A stretch of 46,918 bases of DNA from Nitrospira sp. CG24D (lineage in GTDB: Bacteria; Nitrospirota; Nitrospiria; Nitrospirales; Nitrospiraceae). The translations under genes and the position numbers were made by a program. The notes below the pieces were generated by a model that was given only the letters and a program-made list of their open reading frames with translations, had not been told where the DNA came from and did not search any database. Shown piece by piece: positions 11,583 through 19,852 of this stretch (its first letter is position 1; each line of letters opens with the position of its first letter). The stretch lies in contig NEWQ02000026.1 of NCBI GenBank assembly GCA_002869855.2, positions 1 to 46,918 on the forward strand, read 5' to 3'.

Positions 11583-12257
11583 GTGGCGAAACGACGCAGT
11601 CATACAGCAGGCATCTTCATCACGCTGGAAGGCACCGAGGGGAGCGGGAAATCGACCCAAGCCGCTCGCCTAGCCCAGGCGCTTCGCGCCGAAGGCCATG
11701 CCGTGCTGCTCACACGAGAGCCGGGCGGGACGCCGGCAGCCGAGCAACTCCGCGCGGTGCTGCTCAAAAATAATTCTGAGTCGCTGGCCGCAGAAACGGA
11801 AGCCTTCGTGATTCTGGCGGCGCGCCGCCAACATGTGGACCACGTGATCGCACCGGCGCTGCAGCAGGACGCGATTGTGATCTGCGACCGGTTTGTCGAT
11901 TCCACGTTGGCCTATCAAGGCTACGCACGAGGGCTGGATCTGAAGACGCTGCGCACGATGAACGGATGGGCCACCGGAGGTCTTGCGCCGGATCTCACTC
12001 TCCTCTTCGATCTACCCGTGGCCACCGGCCTGCGCCGGCGACAACGCGCCGCCGCAGGGCAAAACCGGCTGGATCGGGAAACCACGCGCTTTCACGAAAA
12101 CGTGCGCGCCGGGTTTTTGCAACTCACGCGCAAAGAACCCCGGCGCATCAAGCCGGTTAACGCGGCGAGAACCCCCGACAGGATTGCGGAAGACGTACGC
12201 ACGCTCGTGTTTGATTGGCTGGAGAAGCGCCGGCGGCAAGCGGGCCGGAGAAAGTAG
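11583..12257 (+). CDS. tmk: Thymidylate kinase
   Basis: Tmk phosphorylates dTMP to dTDP for DNA synthesis. The 224-residue protein has the P-loop EGTEGSGKST (residues 16-25), the TREPGGT segment with the DR/EPGG signature, and the substrate site CDRFVDSTLAYQG with Phe in place of the more common Tyr of DRY. It starts with GTG, preceded by AGGAAG. It is the first gene of a plus-strand operon and ends 2 nt before holB, a pairing common in bacteria. Confidence 0.96.
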   Translation: MAKRRSHTAGIFITLEGTEGSGKSTQAARLAQALRAEGHAVLLTREPGGTPAAEQLRAVLLKNNSESLAAETEAFVILAARRQHVDHVIAPALQQDAIVICDRFVDSTLAYQGYARGLDLKTLRTMNGWATGGLAPDLTLLFDLPVATGLRRRQRAAAGQNRLDRETTRFHENVRAGFLQLTRKEPRRIKPVNAARTPDRIAEDVRTLVFDWLEKRRRQAGRRK

Positions 12258-12259
12258 CC

Positions 12260-13288
12260 ATGCCCTTTCGCGACATCACCGGTCATGAACATCCGATCGC
12301 GGTCCTGCAAGCCGCCGTCTCGCACGACCGGCTGGGACACGCCTATCTTTTCCACGGCGAAGACGCGATCGGGAAACGCCTGACGGCGATCCATCTCGCC
12401 CAGGCCCTGAACTGTGAGCAGCCGCCGTCACCGGATGCGCTGGACAGCTGCGGCGCCTGCCGCGCCTGTCTGCAGATCGCCGCGCGGACGCACCCGGACT
12501 TCATCGCGATCGATCCCGACCGTGAATTGGCTAATCCCGCCATCAAGATCGAACAGGTCAGAGAAATCGAACAGCAGTTCGTCTATCGCCCGCTGATGGG
12601 CGAAAGAAAGATCTGCCTGATCGACGAGGCCGACCGCATGACCATCGGCGCCGCCAATGCGTTGCTCAAGACGCTGGAAGAACCGCCAGGTCACGCGCTC
12701 TTCCTCTTGATCACCAGCAGACCCAACGCGCTCCCGATCACCATCCGTTCGCGCTGCCAGCAACTCCGCTTCACCACGCCCGCGCGCACACAAGTCGAAG
12801 CCGCCGTCATCCTCAAACGCGAACTCCCTCCGGCGGATGCGCGACTCCTAGCGCTCGTCACAGAAGGCCGCATCGGCGAAGCCCTCACGTTGGATGTCGC
12901 CGCGCTGCGTGAATGGCAACGCGAATGCCTGGCCATCGTCGCCCCCGCGACGCTCCGGTCGATCACCGCCATCCTGACGCTGGCCGAGAGCCTCGCCAAA
13001 TCCGATCGAGGCATTGAGACATTGACGTGGCTCAGCCGCTGGGTCCGTGATCTGCTGTTCGTCCATGTCGGCGGCGACCAGGATCAGATTCTCCATCTCG
13101 AACAGATCGACCAACTCCAGGAATATGCCCGCACCACCGATCTCACCCTGCTCCTCGACCTGGTCAAAGAGATCGAACGCACGCAACAGAATGCCACGCG
13201 CAATTTGAATCTCCACATGGCCCTGGAATCCTGCCTGCTCAAACTTCGTGATGCCCTCGGGCTCGCACCGGCCGGAATGCCTGCCTAG
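12260..13288 (+). CDS. holB: DNA polymerase III delta-prime subunit
   Basis: Delta-prime is part of the clamp loader that places the sliding clamp on DNA. The 342-residue protein has an AAA+ core with a degenerate P-loop region (HGEDAIGKR), a zinc site with Cys 52, 64, 67 and 70, the LIDEADRM Walker-B region, LLKTLEEPP, and the SRC motif (TIRSRCQQL) expected for delta-prime. The ATG at 12260 is 2 nt after tmk and gives the usual MPFRDITGHEHPI start; an upstream in-frame extension into tmk is not needed. Downstream is metG. Confidence 0.93.
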   Translation: MPFRDITGHEHPIAVLQAAVSHDRLGHAYLFHGEDAIGKRLTAIHLAQALNCEQPPSPDALDSCGACRACLQIAARTHPDFIAIDPDRELANPAIKIEQVREIEQQFVYRPLMGERKICLIDEADRMTIGAANALLKTLEEPPGHALFLLITSRPNALPITIRSRCQQLRFTTPARTQVEAAVILKRELPPADARLLALVTEGRIGEALTLDVAALREWQRECLAIVAPATLRSITAILTLAESLAKSDRGIETLTWLSRWVRDLLFVHVGGDQDQILHLEQIDQLQEYARTTDLTLLLDLVKEIERTQQNATRNLNLHMALESCLLKLRDALGLAPAGMPA

Positions 13289-13325
13289 AATTCAGAGTCA
13301 CCAACCTGGTATCTTCCCCCTCGTC

Positions 13326-15386
13326 ATGCGAGATCAAAACACGTTCTACATCACGACACCGATTTACTACGTGAACGATGTGCCGCACATCGGCCACGCC
13401 TACACCACCGTCGCCGCCGACGTGCTCGCGCGCTACTGGCGTCTGCGAGGTCGCGACGTCATGTTCCTGACCGGTCTCGACGAACACGGGCAGAAAGTGC
13501 AGCAGGCCGCAGCGAAGGCCGGCATCGATCCGCAAGCCCACTGCGACAAGCTGGCGCCGCAGTTTCAAGATCTCTGGAAACGGTTGAACATTTCGAATGA
13601 CGCCTTCATCCGCACCACCGATGCGCCGCACAAAAAAGTCGTTCAACGATGCCTTCAAGAGCTATACGATAAACAGCTGATTTATAAAGATTCATATACT
13701 GGATGGTACTGCACGTTCGACGAGCGGTTCTGGACCGAAAAAGATGTCGTGGGAGGAATCTGCCCGGACTGTAAACGCCCCATCGAACAGCTCAGCGAGC
13801 ACAACTATTTCTTCAAGATGGGGCAGTATCAAGAACAGCTCATCGACCACATCAAGCAGCACCAGCACTTCATCCGGCCCGAGTCCCGCCGCAACGAAGT
13901 CCTGGGGTTCCTGACCACTCAGAAGCTCGGCGACCTGTCCATTTCCCGACCCAAGTCGCGCCTCTCATGGGGCATCGAACTGCCCTTCGATCACGACTAC
14001 GTGACCTACGTCTGGTTCGACGCGCTGGTCAATTACATCTCCGCCTTGGAATACAAACTCTCGACGCCTTCGGTCGATCGGTACTGGCCGGCGTCCGTCC
14101 ATCTCGTCGGGAAAGACATTCTCACAACCCATGCCGTCTATTGGTCGACGATGCTGATGGCACTGAACCTGCCGCTGCCGGAAACCATCTTCGCGCATGG
14201 CTGGTGGACCGTGGATAGCGAGAAGATGTCGAAGAGCCGCGGCAACGTCGTCGATCCCAACAGAATGGTCGAGACCTACGGTGTCGATGCCTTCCGCTAC
14301 TTCCTCTTGCGCGAAGTGCCGTTCGGACAGGATGGAGATTTCTCTCAGACGGCGATGGTCACGGCCATCAACAGCGATCTGGCCAACGGCATCGGCAATC
14401 TGCTCAGCCGCACCCTCACCATGATCGAGCGCTTCGCGGACGGCAAGATTCCCCCAAGCGGCCCATCCGCACTGCCGGAACTTGAAGAAAAAATCGCCCA
14501 GGCCGCCACGCAATTGCCGGCCACGTTGGAACGGGGCTTCAGCGCGCTCACCTTCCGCGATAATCTCCAAACGATCGGCGAACTCGCCAGCCTCTGCGAC
14601 GAATACATCGACAAAGCCGCGCCCTGGAAGCTGGCGAAAAATCCCGACGACGCGCCGAAACTGAAGACCGTCCTGAATACCGCCGCCCGCGCGTTGCGCC
14701 TGCTGGCCGTCTCGCTCCATCCGTTCATGCCGCAGACGACGGAACAACTGGCCCGGCAACTCGGCTACCACTTCGACTTTTCCAAAGCCATCCCGGCCGC
14801 CTCCTACCAGTGGGACAGCCCCGTGGCCGACCTCGCAATCGCCAAAGGCGCGCCGTTGTTCCCCCGGATTGAAATCGCCGCGGACACGAAGACCGCCGCC
14901 ACAAAAGACACGACCAAAGCTCAGAAAGACTCATCGAAAAAAGGAGCCAAACCAGTGAGCGACACACCAGCGACCCCACAACCGGTTCCTGCCGCAGCCA
15001 CAACGACTCCAACCGCAACAGCGGCAGCTCCGGCAACAGCAGCGCCCGCACCGGCCGCGCCGCCGCAGATCACCATCGACGACTTCATGAAAATTCAGCT
15101 GAAGACGGCGAAGGTCATCAGCGCCGAACGTGTGCCGAAGTCGGAGAAGCTGCTAAAGCTCCAGGTCTCACTCGGCACGGAGCAACGGCAGATCGTGGCG
15201 GGCATCGGCAAGAAGTATGAACCGGAAGCACTCGTCGGCAAGATGATCGTCATCGTCGCGAACCTGAAACCGGCGAAGCTCATGGGCATCGAGTCGCAGG
15301 GTATGGTCTTGGCCGCCGGCGACAGCGAAGTGCGCGGCCTCGCGACCATTCTGGAAGAAGTGGAACCGGGCACCAAAGTGAAATGA
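13326..15386 (+). CDS. metG: Methionyl-tRNA synthetase with C-terminal tRNA-binding domain
   Basis: MetG charges initiator and elongator tRNA(Met). The 686-residue protein has HIGH (21-24), a zinc-knuckle region with ICPDCKRP, the KMSKS loop (300-304), an anticodon-binding helical domain, then a long low-complexity linker of Ala, Thr, Pro and Lys (about 520-580), and a C-terminal EMAP/Trbp111-like OB domain (from about ITIDDFMKIQLKTAKV). The ATG at 13326 matches the conserved N-terminus; an in-frame ATG at 13248 lies inside holB. The stop overlaps the next gene by 4 nt. Confidence 0.97.
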   Translation: MRDQNTFYITTPIYYVNDVPHIGHAYTTVAADVLARYWRLRGRDVMFLTGLDEHGQKVQQAAAKAGIDPQAHCDKLAPQFQDLWKRLNISNDAFIRTTDAPHKKVVQRCLQELYDKQLIYKDSYTGWYCTFDERFWTEKDVVGGICPDCKRPIEQLSEHNYFFKMGQYQEQLIDHIKQHQHFIRPESRRNEVLGFLTTQKLGDLSISRPKSRLSWGIELPFDHDYVTYVWFDALVNYISALEYKLSTPSVDRYWPASVHLVGKDILTTHAVYWSTMLMALNLPLPETIFAHGWWTVDSEKMSKSRGNVVDPNRMVETYGVDAFRYFLLREVPFGQDGDFSQTAMVTAINSDLANGIGNLLSRTLTMIERFADGKIPPSGPSALPELEEKIAQAATQLPATLERGFSALTFRDNLQTIGELASLCDEYIDKAAPWKLAKNPDDAPKLKTVLNTAARALRLLAVSLHPFMPQTTEQLARQLGYHFDFSKAIPAASYQWDSPVADLAIAKGAPLFPRIEIAADTKTAATKDTTKAQKDSSKKGAKPVSDTPATPQPVPAAATTTPTATAAAPATAAPAPAAPPQITIDDFMKIQLKTAKVISAERVPKSEKLLKLQVSLGTEQRQIVAGIGKKYEPEALVGKMIVIVANLKPAKLMGIESQGMVLAAGDSEVRGLATILEEVEPGTKVK

Positions 15387-16261
15387 GCCGCCTGCGCGCA
15401 TCGCTCCGATGGCTGTGTCTTGTAGCCGTCACCTGCGCGCAGCCGTTTGACATTGTCTGCCTCGCCCTCCCCGCACAAGAAGACGCGCCGGACGATCTGC
15501 ATCTGAACGATCCGAAACCCACGACCATCCTTGTGCGCGTCGTCGCCCATGGCTCCATGGTCCTGGGCAAAGATGTCGGCGGCGCGCGCGTCACCATCAC
15601 CGACGTGGCCAGCGGGCAAATCCTCGCCACGGGCATTCAACAAGGCGACGCCGGCGATCAAAATCAGATCATGCGCACACCGCGCCTGATGGAAGAAGCC
15701 CACTACAGCAGCCGCCCCTCTGCCGCCTTCACCGCCACACTCGACCTGGGCACCCCGACGCTCGTCGATATCGCAGCCGAAGGGCCTTTGGCCTATCCGG
15801 CCGCCACCCAGCGCGTCTCCACCCGCGCCTGGCTGATTCCCGGTCATGACCTGACCAGCGACGGCATCGTGTTGACGCTCTATGGCTATATCGTTCAGAT
15901 CGAACATCCGAAATCCATCGGCGGCGGCCTCATCGCGAAAGATGACGTAGTCCTGCGAGCCTCAGTGCGCACCCTCTCCGGCGCGCTCGTCCGCCCCCAT
16001 GGCGATTGGGATTCGCGAAAAGTCCACATCTACGGCGAGCTGCTTATCGGGACGAAGGTGATGGAAAGGCTACAGATGTTCTACAGCGGCGACAAAGCCG
16101 CCTTCGAAGCGCCCTTCTTCGTCCCGCTTCCCAAAGATGCGCCGGACGGCATCACCCTCCGCGTCGTCGCCGCCGATCCGTCGAGCGGCAATTTCGGCGT
16201 GGCTGAAGCCAAGTATCCGGTACTGAGCGAACGGTTACCGCCCAAGAGGTCCTCGCCATGA
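15383..16261 (+). CDS. Exported protein of unknown function
   Basis: I do not recognise a family. The 292-residue product starts with a basic n-region and a hydrophobic stretch (WLCLVAVTCAQPFDIVCLALP) that should act as a signal peptide. The mature part is beta-rich: VTITDVASGQILATG reads like a carboxypeptidase-regulatory or transthyretin-like beta sandwich, with a second Ig-like section near 185-275. It overlaps metG (ATGA) and the next gene (4 nt), so it is the fourth cistron of the tmk operon. A periplasmic or surface role is inferred from the signal only. Confidence 0.6.
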   Translation: MSRLRASLRWLCLVAVTCAQPFDIVCLALPAQEDAPDDLHLNDPKPTTILVRVVAHGSMVLGKDVGGARVTITDVASGQILATGIQQGDAGDQNQIMRTPRLMEEAHYSSRPSAAFTATLDLGTPTLVDIAAEGPLAYPAATQRVSTRAWLIPGHDLTSDGIVLTLYGYIVQIEHPKSIGGGLIAKDDVVLRASVRTLSGALVRPHGDWDSRKVHIYGELLIGTKVMERLQMFYSGDKAAFEAPFFVPLPKDAPDGITLRVVAADPSSGNFGVAEAKYPVLSERLPPKRSSP

Positions 16262-16920
16262 AAACGATCGTCCTGCTTGCAGCCTTGTGCGTCGCCCTCG
16301 CCGGCCCTGCGCTCGCTGAAGACCAGCACCAGCATCGACGTCCGGACGACATCAAACAATATCTGGAGCATCTCGACAGTACGGAGCGGGACCGCTATCA
16401 AAAGCCCTCCGAGGTGATCGAGGCGCTCAGATTGAAACCAGGCATGGCAGTCGCCGATCTCGGCTCCGGGTCAGGCTACTTCACACGCCGCTTCATCGAA
16501 GCCGTGACCGAGACCGGAATGGTCTATGCCGTGGATGTCGAACCGGAGATGTTGGCCTACGCCAAAGAGAGCGTCATCCACATGCATACCGCCTACACCG
16601 CCGAGTTCATCCTCGCGCAGCCGGACAATCCCAAGCTGCCGTTCGAATCCGTCGATCTCCTCTTCGTCTGCAACACCATCCATCATCTTGAGAACCGGTC
16701 AAAATATTTCAGCGATCTCAAGTCGTCCCTCAAGCCAGGAGCGCGCATCGCGATCATCGACTTTTACCCCGACGAACGGTCCGGCGATCTCGGGTTTCCG
16801 AAACGCCATCTCGTTGCACGTGACACCCTCGTCCAGGAAATGGCCGCAGCCGGATACCAGCTCGTGCGCGAGTACAGCTTCCTGCCGAAACAATATTTTC
16901 TGGAGTTCGTGGTGAAGTAG
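16258..16920 (+). CDS. Class I SAM-dependent methyltransferase with N-terminal signal peptide
   Basis: The 220-residue protein begins with a clear signal peptide (MKTIVLLAALCVALAGPALA, probable cleavage after ALA) followed by a His-rich short stretch. After it comes a Rossmann methyltransferase: motif I VADLGSGSGYF, then VYAVDVEPEML, LLFVCNTIHHLE and a C-terminal FYPDE segment. This is odd because S-adenosylmethionine is cytoplasmic; either the protein remains membrane-tethered with its active site inside, or it is exported and uses the fold differently. It is the last gene of the tmk operon. Confidence 0.75.
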   Translation: MKTIVLLAALCVALAGPALAEDQHQHRRPDDIKQYLEHLDSTERDRYQKPSEVIEALRLKPGMAVADLGSGSGYFTRRFIEAVTETGMVYAVDVEPEMLAYAKESVIHMHTAYTAEFILAQPDNPKLPFESVDLLFVCNTIHHLENRSKYFSDLKSSLKPGARIAIIDFYPDERSGDLGFPKRHLVARDTLVQEMAAAGYQLVREYSFLPKQYFLEFVVK

Positions 16921-17115
16921 ATGGGATGTGCCCCAAAGGAGGGTTCTTACGCCAATCTGCCCAAGAACCTGGGATAGATGTTTCCGCAGTCGCAACTCAT
17001 TGAAACAGCAACGGGCATGGCGTATGGTTCGCGAACAGTAGCAGGCTGTTATACGGACAGGGATTGGTGGATCCGGCTCTTATGTGGATCGACCTAAACA
17101 TAGTTAGGAAATACA

Positions 17116-17397
17116 ATGTCCGCTCTCGATGAACGAATGTCGAAATGGCGATCCGAGTTTGAATCTCTTGGAGAATCTAAGGTTCGGCTCATGGACACAG
17201 GGTCACAGGTCGTCCCTGACGATAGGATAGTGTTCTCTCGCATATGGCTTAAAGAAAAAGAAGATGAGCGCCGCGCCCTTAGCGAGGCAGGAACATTGTC
17301 AATCGCACGTAAAGCCTTGCACAGTTCGTATATGGCAAATGCCATAGCAATAATTGCAGCAATCATCGCAGTATTAGCGATAATTCTAGGCAAGTAA
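17116..17397 (+). CDS. Small protein with C-terminal membrane anchor, unknown
   Basis: The 93-residue protein has a charged soluble part (residues 1-72) and one hydrophobic C-terminal segment (ANAIAIIAAIIAVLAIILG). AGGAA lies shortly before the ATG. I do not recognise a family. The tail-anchor layout suggests a small regulator or an effector at the membrane. It opens an accessory block with lower GC than its surroundings and is followed 103 nt later by an exported LOG-fold gene. Confidence 0.6.
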   Translation: MSALDERMSKWRSEFESLGESKVRLMDTGSQVVPDDRIVFSRIWLKEKEDERRALSEAGTLSIARKALHSSYMANAIAIIAAIIAVLAIILGK

Positions 17398-17499
17398 TCC
17401 ATGTCTTTTCTCCCAACCATGTTTTCAGCCGGACGCGGTGTGACGGCGTTAGGCTATTTATCTACCGGGCACACTTTCAAATGAAACATGGAGGCCAGA

Positions 17500-18363
17500 A
17501 TGATAAATTTTAGGTATGCACTCTTATTTGCGGCACTGGTAGCAACGCCGGCTTGGTCAGAAGAAATTGAATGCACGAATGTCGATAAGAATGGAGCTAA
17601 TGTTCCAGGGGCATTTTATGTAGGTGACTACAAAGGCGCAGATAATTTGCTAACTAGCGACATCTTCCATAAGGACTTCTACTGCGCCGAGCAATTTATC
17701 AAGAAGAGAGATTACACAAGAAGGTTCCTGACAATATTCGGATCATCATCAATTAAAGAGCTCAATGATGCATCTAAATATAACAGCACCTCCAACAACA
17801 ATATATATAAGCAAACCTACGAGTTTGCGATGGCGTGGTCGAAAGCCCATCCAGAATATCCAATCTTGACTGGCGCAGGCCCGGGCCTCATGGAAGCCGC
17901 AGCGCGAGGCGCGATATCCGGCAGCGGGGTATCAATCGGCTATACGACATACTACAAAGATGCAGCCAATAATTCCGATGCTAGCATCGCATACTGGAAG
18001 CCCCTTGATGGTGTGGATAAGGGAAAGCAAATAATCTCAGACGGACTAATATTCTCTTCGGTGTCCGCAAGAGAAACATTGATGATTTTACATAGCGCTG
18101 CCGCAATTTTTGCGCCAGGAGGGAGCGGAACAAACTGGGAAATATTTCAAACTCTAGAGATGCTGAAATCCAACCAGCTATCAGACATTCCAGTCTACAT
18201 GCTCGGTGATAGCGTACATTGGGCTGCTTATGAGTCGTATATAAATGACATGGTTGCTCGTGGCACGATAAAAGAATCTGAAAGAGAGAACTTTATTCGA
18301 TTCGTTAAAACACCAGATGAGCTCAAAGCCCTCTTAGAAAATAATAAGAGACTCTTCCCGTAA
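17500..18363 (+). CDS. Exported LOG-family (lysine-decarboxylase-like Rossmann) protein
   Basis: The 287-residue product has a signal peptide (MINFRYALLFAALVATPAWS) and then a LOG-type Rossmann domain: GPGLMEAAARGA (127-138), a conserved Arg at 191 in SARETLM, and PGGSGTNWE (206-214), which matches the PGGxGTxxE phosphate-binding signature. Cytoplasmic LOG enzymes hydrolyse nucleoside 5'-monophosphates to base and ribose phosphate. The start at 17500 is preferred to 17488 because GGAGG lies 5 nt upstream and overlaps the earlier codons. The gene is visibly AT-rich with many Asn, Ile and Lys codons, suggesting acquisition. Confidence 0.8.
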   Translation: MINFRYALLFAALVATPAWSEEIECTNVDKNGANVPGAFYVGDYKGADNLLTSDIFHKDFYCAEQFIKKRDYTRRFLTIFGSSSIKELNDASKYNSTSNNNIYKQTYEFAMAWSKAHPEYPILTGAGPGLMEAAARGAISGSGVSIGYTTYYKDAANNSDASIAYWKPLDGVDKGKQIISDGLIFSSVSARETLMILHSAAAIFAPGGSGTNWEIFQTLEMLKSNQLSDIPVYMLGDSVHWAAYESYINDMVARGTIKESERENFIRFVKTPDELKALLENNKRLFP

Positions 18364-18409
18364 GGCGTTACCACTGAGGGTTAAACCTAAAATTTTGCTA
18401 TAGCGGACG

Positions 18410-18421
18410 GCCCTATAGGGC
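18410..18421. repeat. 12-bp palindrome between the LOG and HEPN-like genes
   Basis: GCCCTATAGGGC is a perfect palindrome, and the flanks GCGG and CCGC extend the symmetry. It lies between the LOG-fold stop (18363) and the start of the HEPN-like gene (18450). It could be an operator, a hairpin in RNA, or chance; no downstream T-run supports a terminator. Confidence 0.35.
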
Positions 18422-18449
18422 GCCGCTGATCTCTACCGTTGGATGTCGC

Positions 18450-19085
18450 ATGCCACTCTATCGCGAGCAAGCCGAAAACCTGCTGAAAGCGTTGAAGAGC
18501 CATCTCTTCAAAGGCCTGTTCGACCGACTCGATTTCATCAAGCGACTCGAATCAGACGATGACTGGTCGTTCGTCATCAAGATGCAGGCGCTTATCGAAG
18601 CCGCTGTAACGGAAGCAGCTGTTGCAAGAACCGGTGAAGAGAAGCTCAACCGTGTCATCGAACGACTTCCACTCGTTGACGGTGACATTGGCAAACTGAC
18701 AATCGGACGAGACCTCGGGTTGCTGACGAAACCTCAACGTCGCTTCGTACAGAAGATGGCAGCACTCCGTAACCAACTAGCACACCGGGTAGAGTCCGTC
18801 GACTTCACGTTCCCAGAATACCTTACGTCCCTGGAATGTGCGGCACTTCGAGACTGGAAAGAGTCGGTGGCTTGGTTTAGAGACGCCCGTGAGGCACCCG
18901 AATTTTGGCTGGATGCGGCGGCGGAGCAGCCCCGTGTTGCCGTAACTTTGGCTGTCTTCCTGTTGGTCGGATTACTCCATGTGAGCGCGGCCGAAGACGG
19001 AACGAGTCGGAAGATCAATGCTGCCGCACTTCAGACCGCTGAAGAGCTGTTTGCCAGCCTTTTGCACCACGATAACGCCGGCTGA
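18450..19085 (+). CDS. HEPN-like or MltR-like helical protein, unknown
   Basis: The 211-residue protein is almost entirely helical. Residues about 105-112 read LRNQLAHRV, which fits the R-x4-H motif of HEPN ribonucleases, and the N-terminal part (a helix pair with an acidic stretch) fits the same fold; the MltR regulator family also has a similar RN..AH helix. The C-terminal part contains a hydrophobic helix (VAVTLAVFLLVGLL) that may be buried. No nucleotidyltransferase (MNT) partner is adjacent; a BrnTA pair lies convergent. HEPN assignment rests on one motif and fold pattern. Confidence 0.5.
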   Translation: MPLYREQAENLLKALKSHLFKGLFDRLDFIKRLESDDDWSFVIKMQALIEAAVTEAAVARTGEEKLNRVIERLPLVDGDIGKLTIGRDLGLLTKPQRRFVQKMAALRNQLAHRVESVDFTFPEYLTSLECAALRDWKESVAWFRDAREAPEFWLDAAAEQPRVAVTLAVFLLVGLLHVSAAEDGTSRKINAAALQTAEELFASLLHHDNAG

Positions 19086-19201
19086 CCAGCGCATCGACAC
19101 CGGCCCACAACAGTGGCGCTAGAATCCCAAGGGTCTTACGGCGCTCGCACTCGCCAGGAGCAGACAAAGTGCCTTGAGTCTGTTCAGCCCTGCCATCCAC
19201 C

Positions 19202-19468
19202 TCAGGCCTTGTGCGCTTCCATGTAAGCTCTGAGGAGCGCGTTGATGCGCGTCTGATAGCCGGGGCCCTTTGCCTTAAACCACTTCAATACTTGCTGATC
19301 AAGCCGGATAGTGACGGCCGTCTTCGGTTCAGGAAGCCTGAGCATCGCGCGCTTGAAGAACGCCTTCCCCTGCTCCGGGATATCGGACGTATCAATAGCC
19401 TTATCCTTGAGCGCATCAATTTTTGCCCAGTTCGTCCCCGACCGCTTCTTGGTAGTGTTTTTCTTCAC
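19202..19468 (-). CDS. brnA: BrnA-family antitoxin
   Basis: BrnA antitoxins neutralise BrnT and use a ribbon-helix-helix C-terminus to bind their own promoter. The 88-residue protein has the characteristic TAVTIRLDQQVLKWFKAKGPG...YQTRINALLRAYM region at 50-83. The start ATG lies inside the 3' end of brnT (53-nt overlap), the normal order of toxin first and antitoxin second. It is convergent with the HEPN-like gene. Confidence 0.92.
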   Translation of the reverse strand: MKKNTTKKRSGTNWAKIDALKDKAIDTSDIPEQGKAFFKRAMLRLPEPKTAVTIRLDQQVLKWFKAKGPGYQTRINALLRAYMEAHKA

Positions 19469-19709
19469 GTCTGTTCGCCTTTCGCGCTGAGATTATCCGA
19501 ATCGTATCGGGCTTCCGCTCAGTAAACGCAACCGCCATTAGTCGTCCTCGAATGAATCCGAATCCGATCTGCCTGGTTTCGCCGTAGTCTTTTCGCTCGT
19601 CGGTCCCGACGAGCATAAGGCTGCGAAACATCTCCGGGACATCCAGAAAGTCGATGCCGTGCTTGGCAAGATTCGCTTGTCGTTTAGCTTCGTCCCATTC
19701 GAATCGCAC
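19416..19709 (-). CDS. brnT: BrnT-family ribonuclease toxin
   Basis: BrnT is a RelE-fold RNase that stops translation. The protein has the signature FEWDEAKRQANLAKHGIDF at the start and the conserved RIISARKANRREEKHY near the C-terminus. The start is uncertain: ATG at 19715 touches the predicted -10 box, ATG at 19724 lies inside it, and GTG at 19709 gives the family-typical MRFEWDEAK N-terminus exactly at the expected transcription start. I chose the GTG (97 residues). No ribosome-binding site is visible, which fits a leaderless mRNA. Confidence 0.88.
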   Translation of the reverse strand: MRFEWDEAKRQANLAKHGIDFLDVPEMFRSLMLVGTDERKDYGETRQIGFGFIRGRLMAVAFTERKPDTIRIISARKANRREEKHYQEAVGDELGKN

Positions 19710-19715
19710 AGGCAT

Positions 19716-19744
19716 AGTGTACATACAGCATGTATGTACGTCAA
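19716..19744 (-). promoter_or_regulatory. brnTA promoter with palindromic operator
   Basis: On the minus strand TTGACG (-35, 19744-19739) is followed by a 17-nt spacer and TACACT (-10, 19721-19716). The spacer holds a perfect inverted repeat of two 9-bp arms (GTACATACA and its complement) separated by 3 nt at 19719-19739, covering the -10 edge. This is the expected place for autorepression by the BrnTA complex. The candidate GTG start lies 6 nt after the -10 box. Confidence 0.75.
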
Positions 19745-19852
19745 CGACAGGTGCTCATAACGAGATGGGATTCATCAGATACCCACTGAACGAGACGGAA
19801 TATTCCCTCGTCACTTGAGAGAGTGAATTTCAGACGTGCCGTGGCAGCAGTA

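Noticed and set aside
16942..16969. GGTTCTT and AAGAACC could form a hairpin after the exported methyltransferase gene.
   Set aside because: The stem is only 7 bp with a 14-nt loop and lacks a T-run, so it is too weak to call a terminator.
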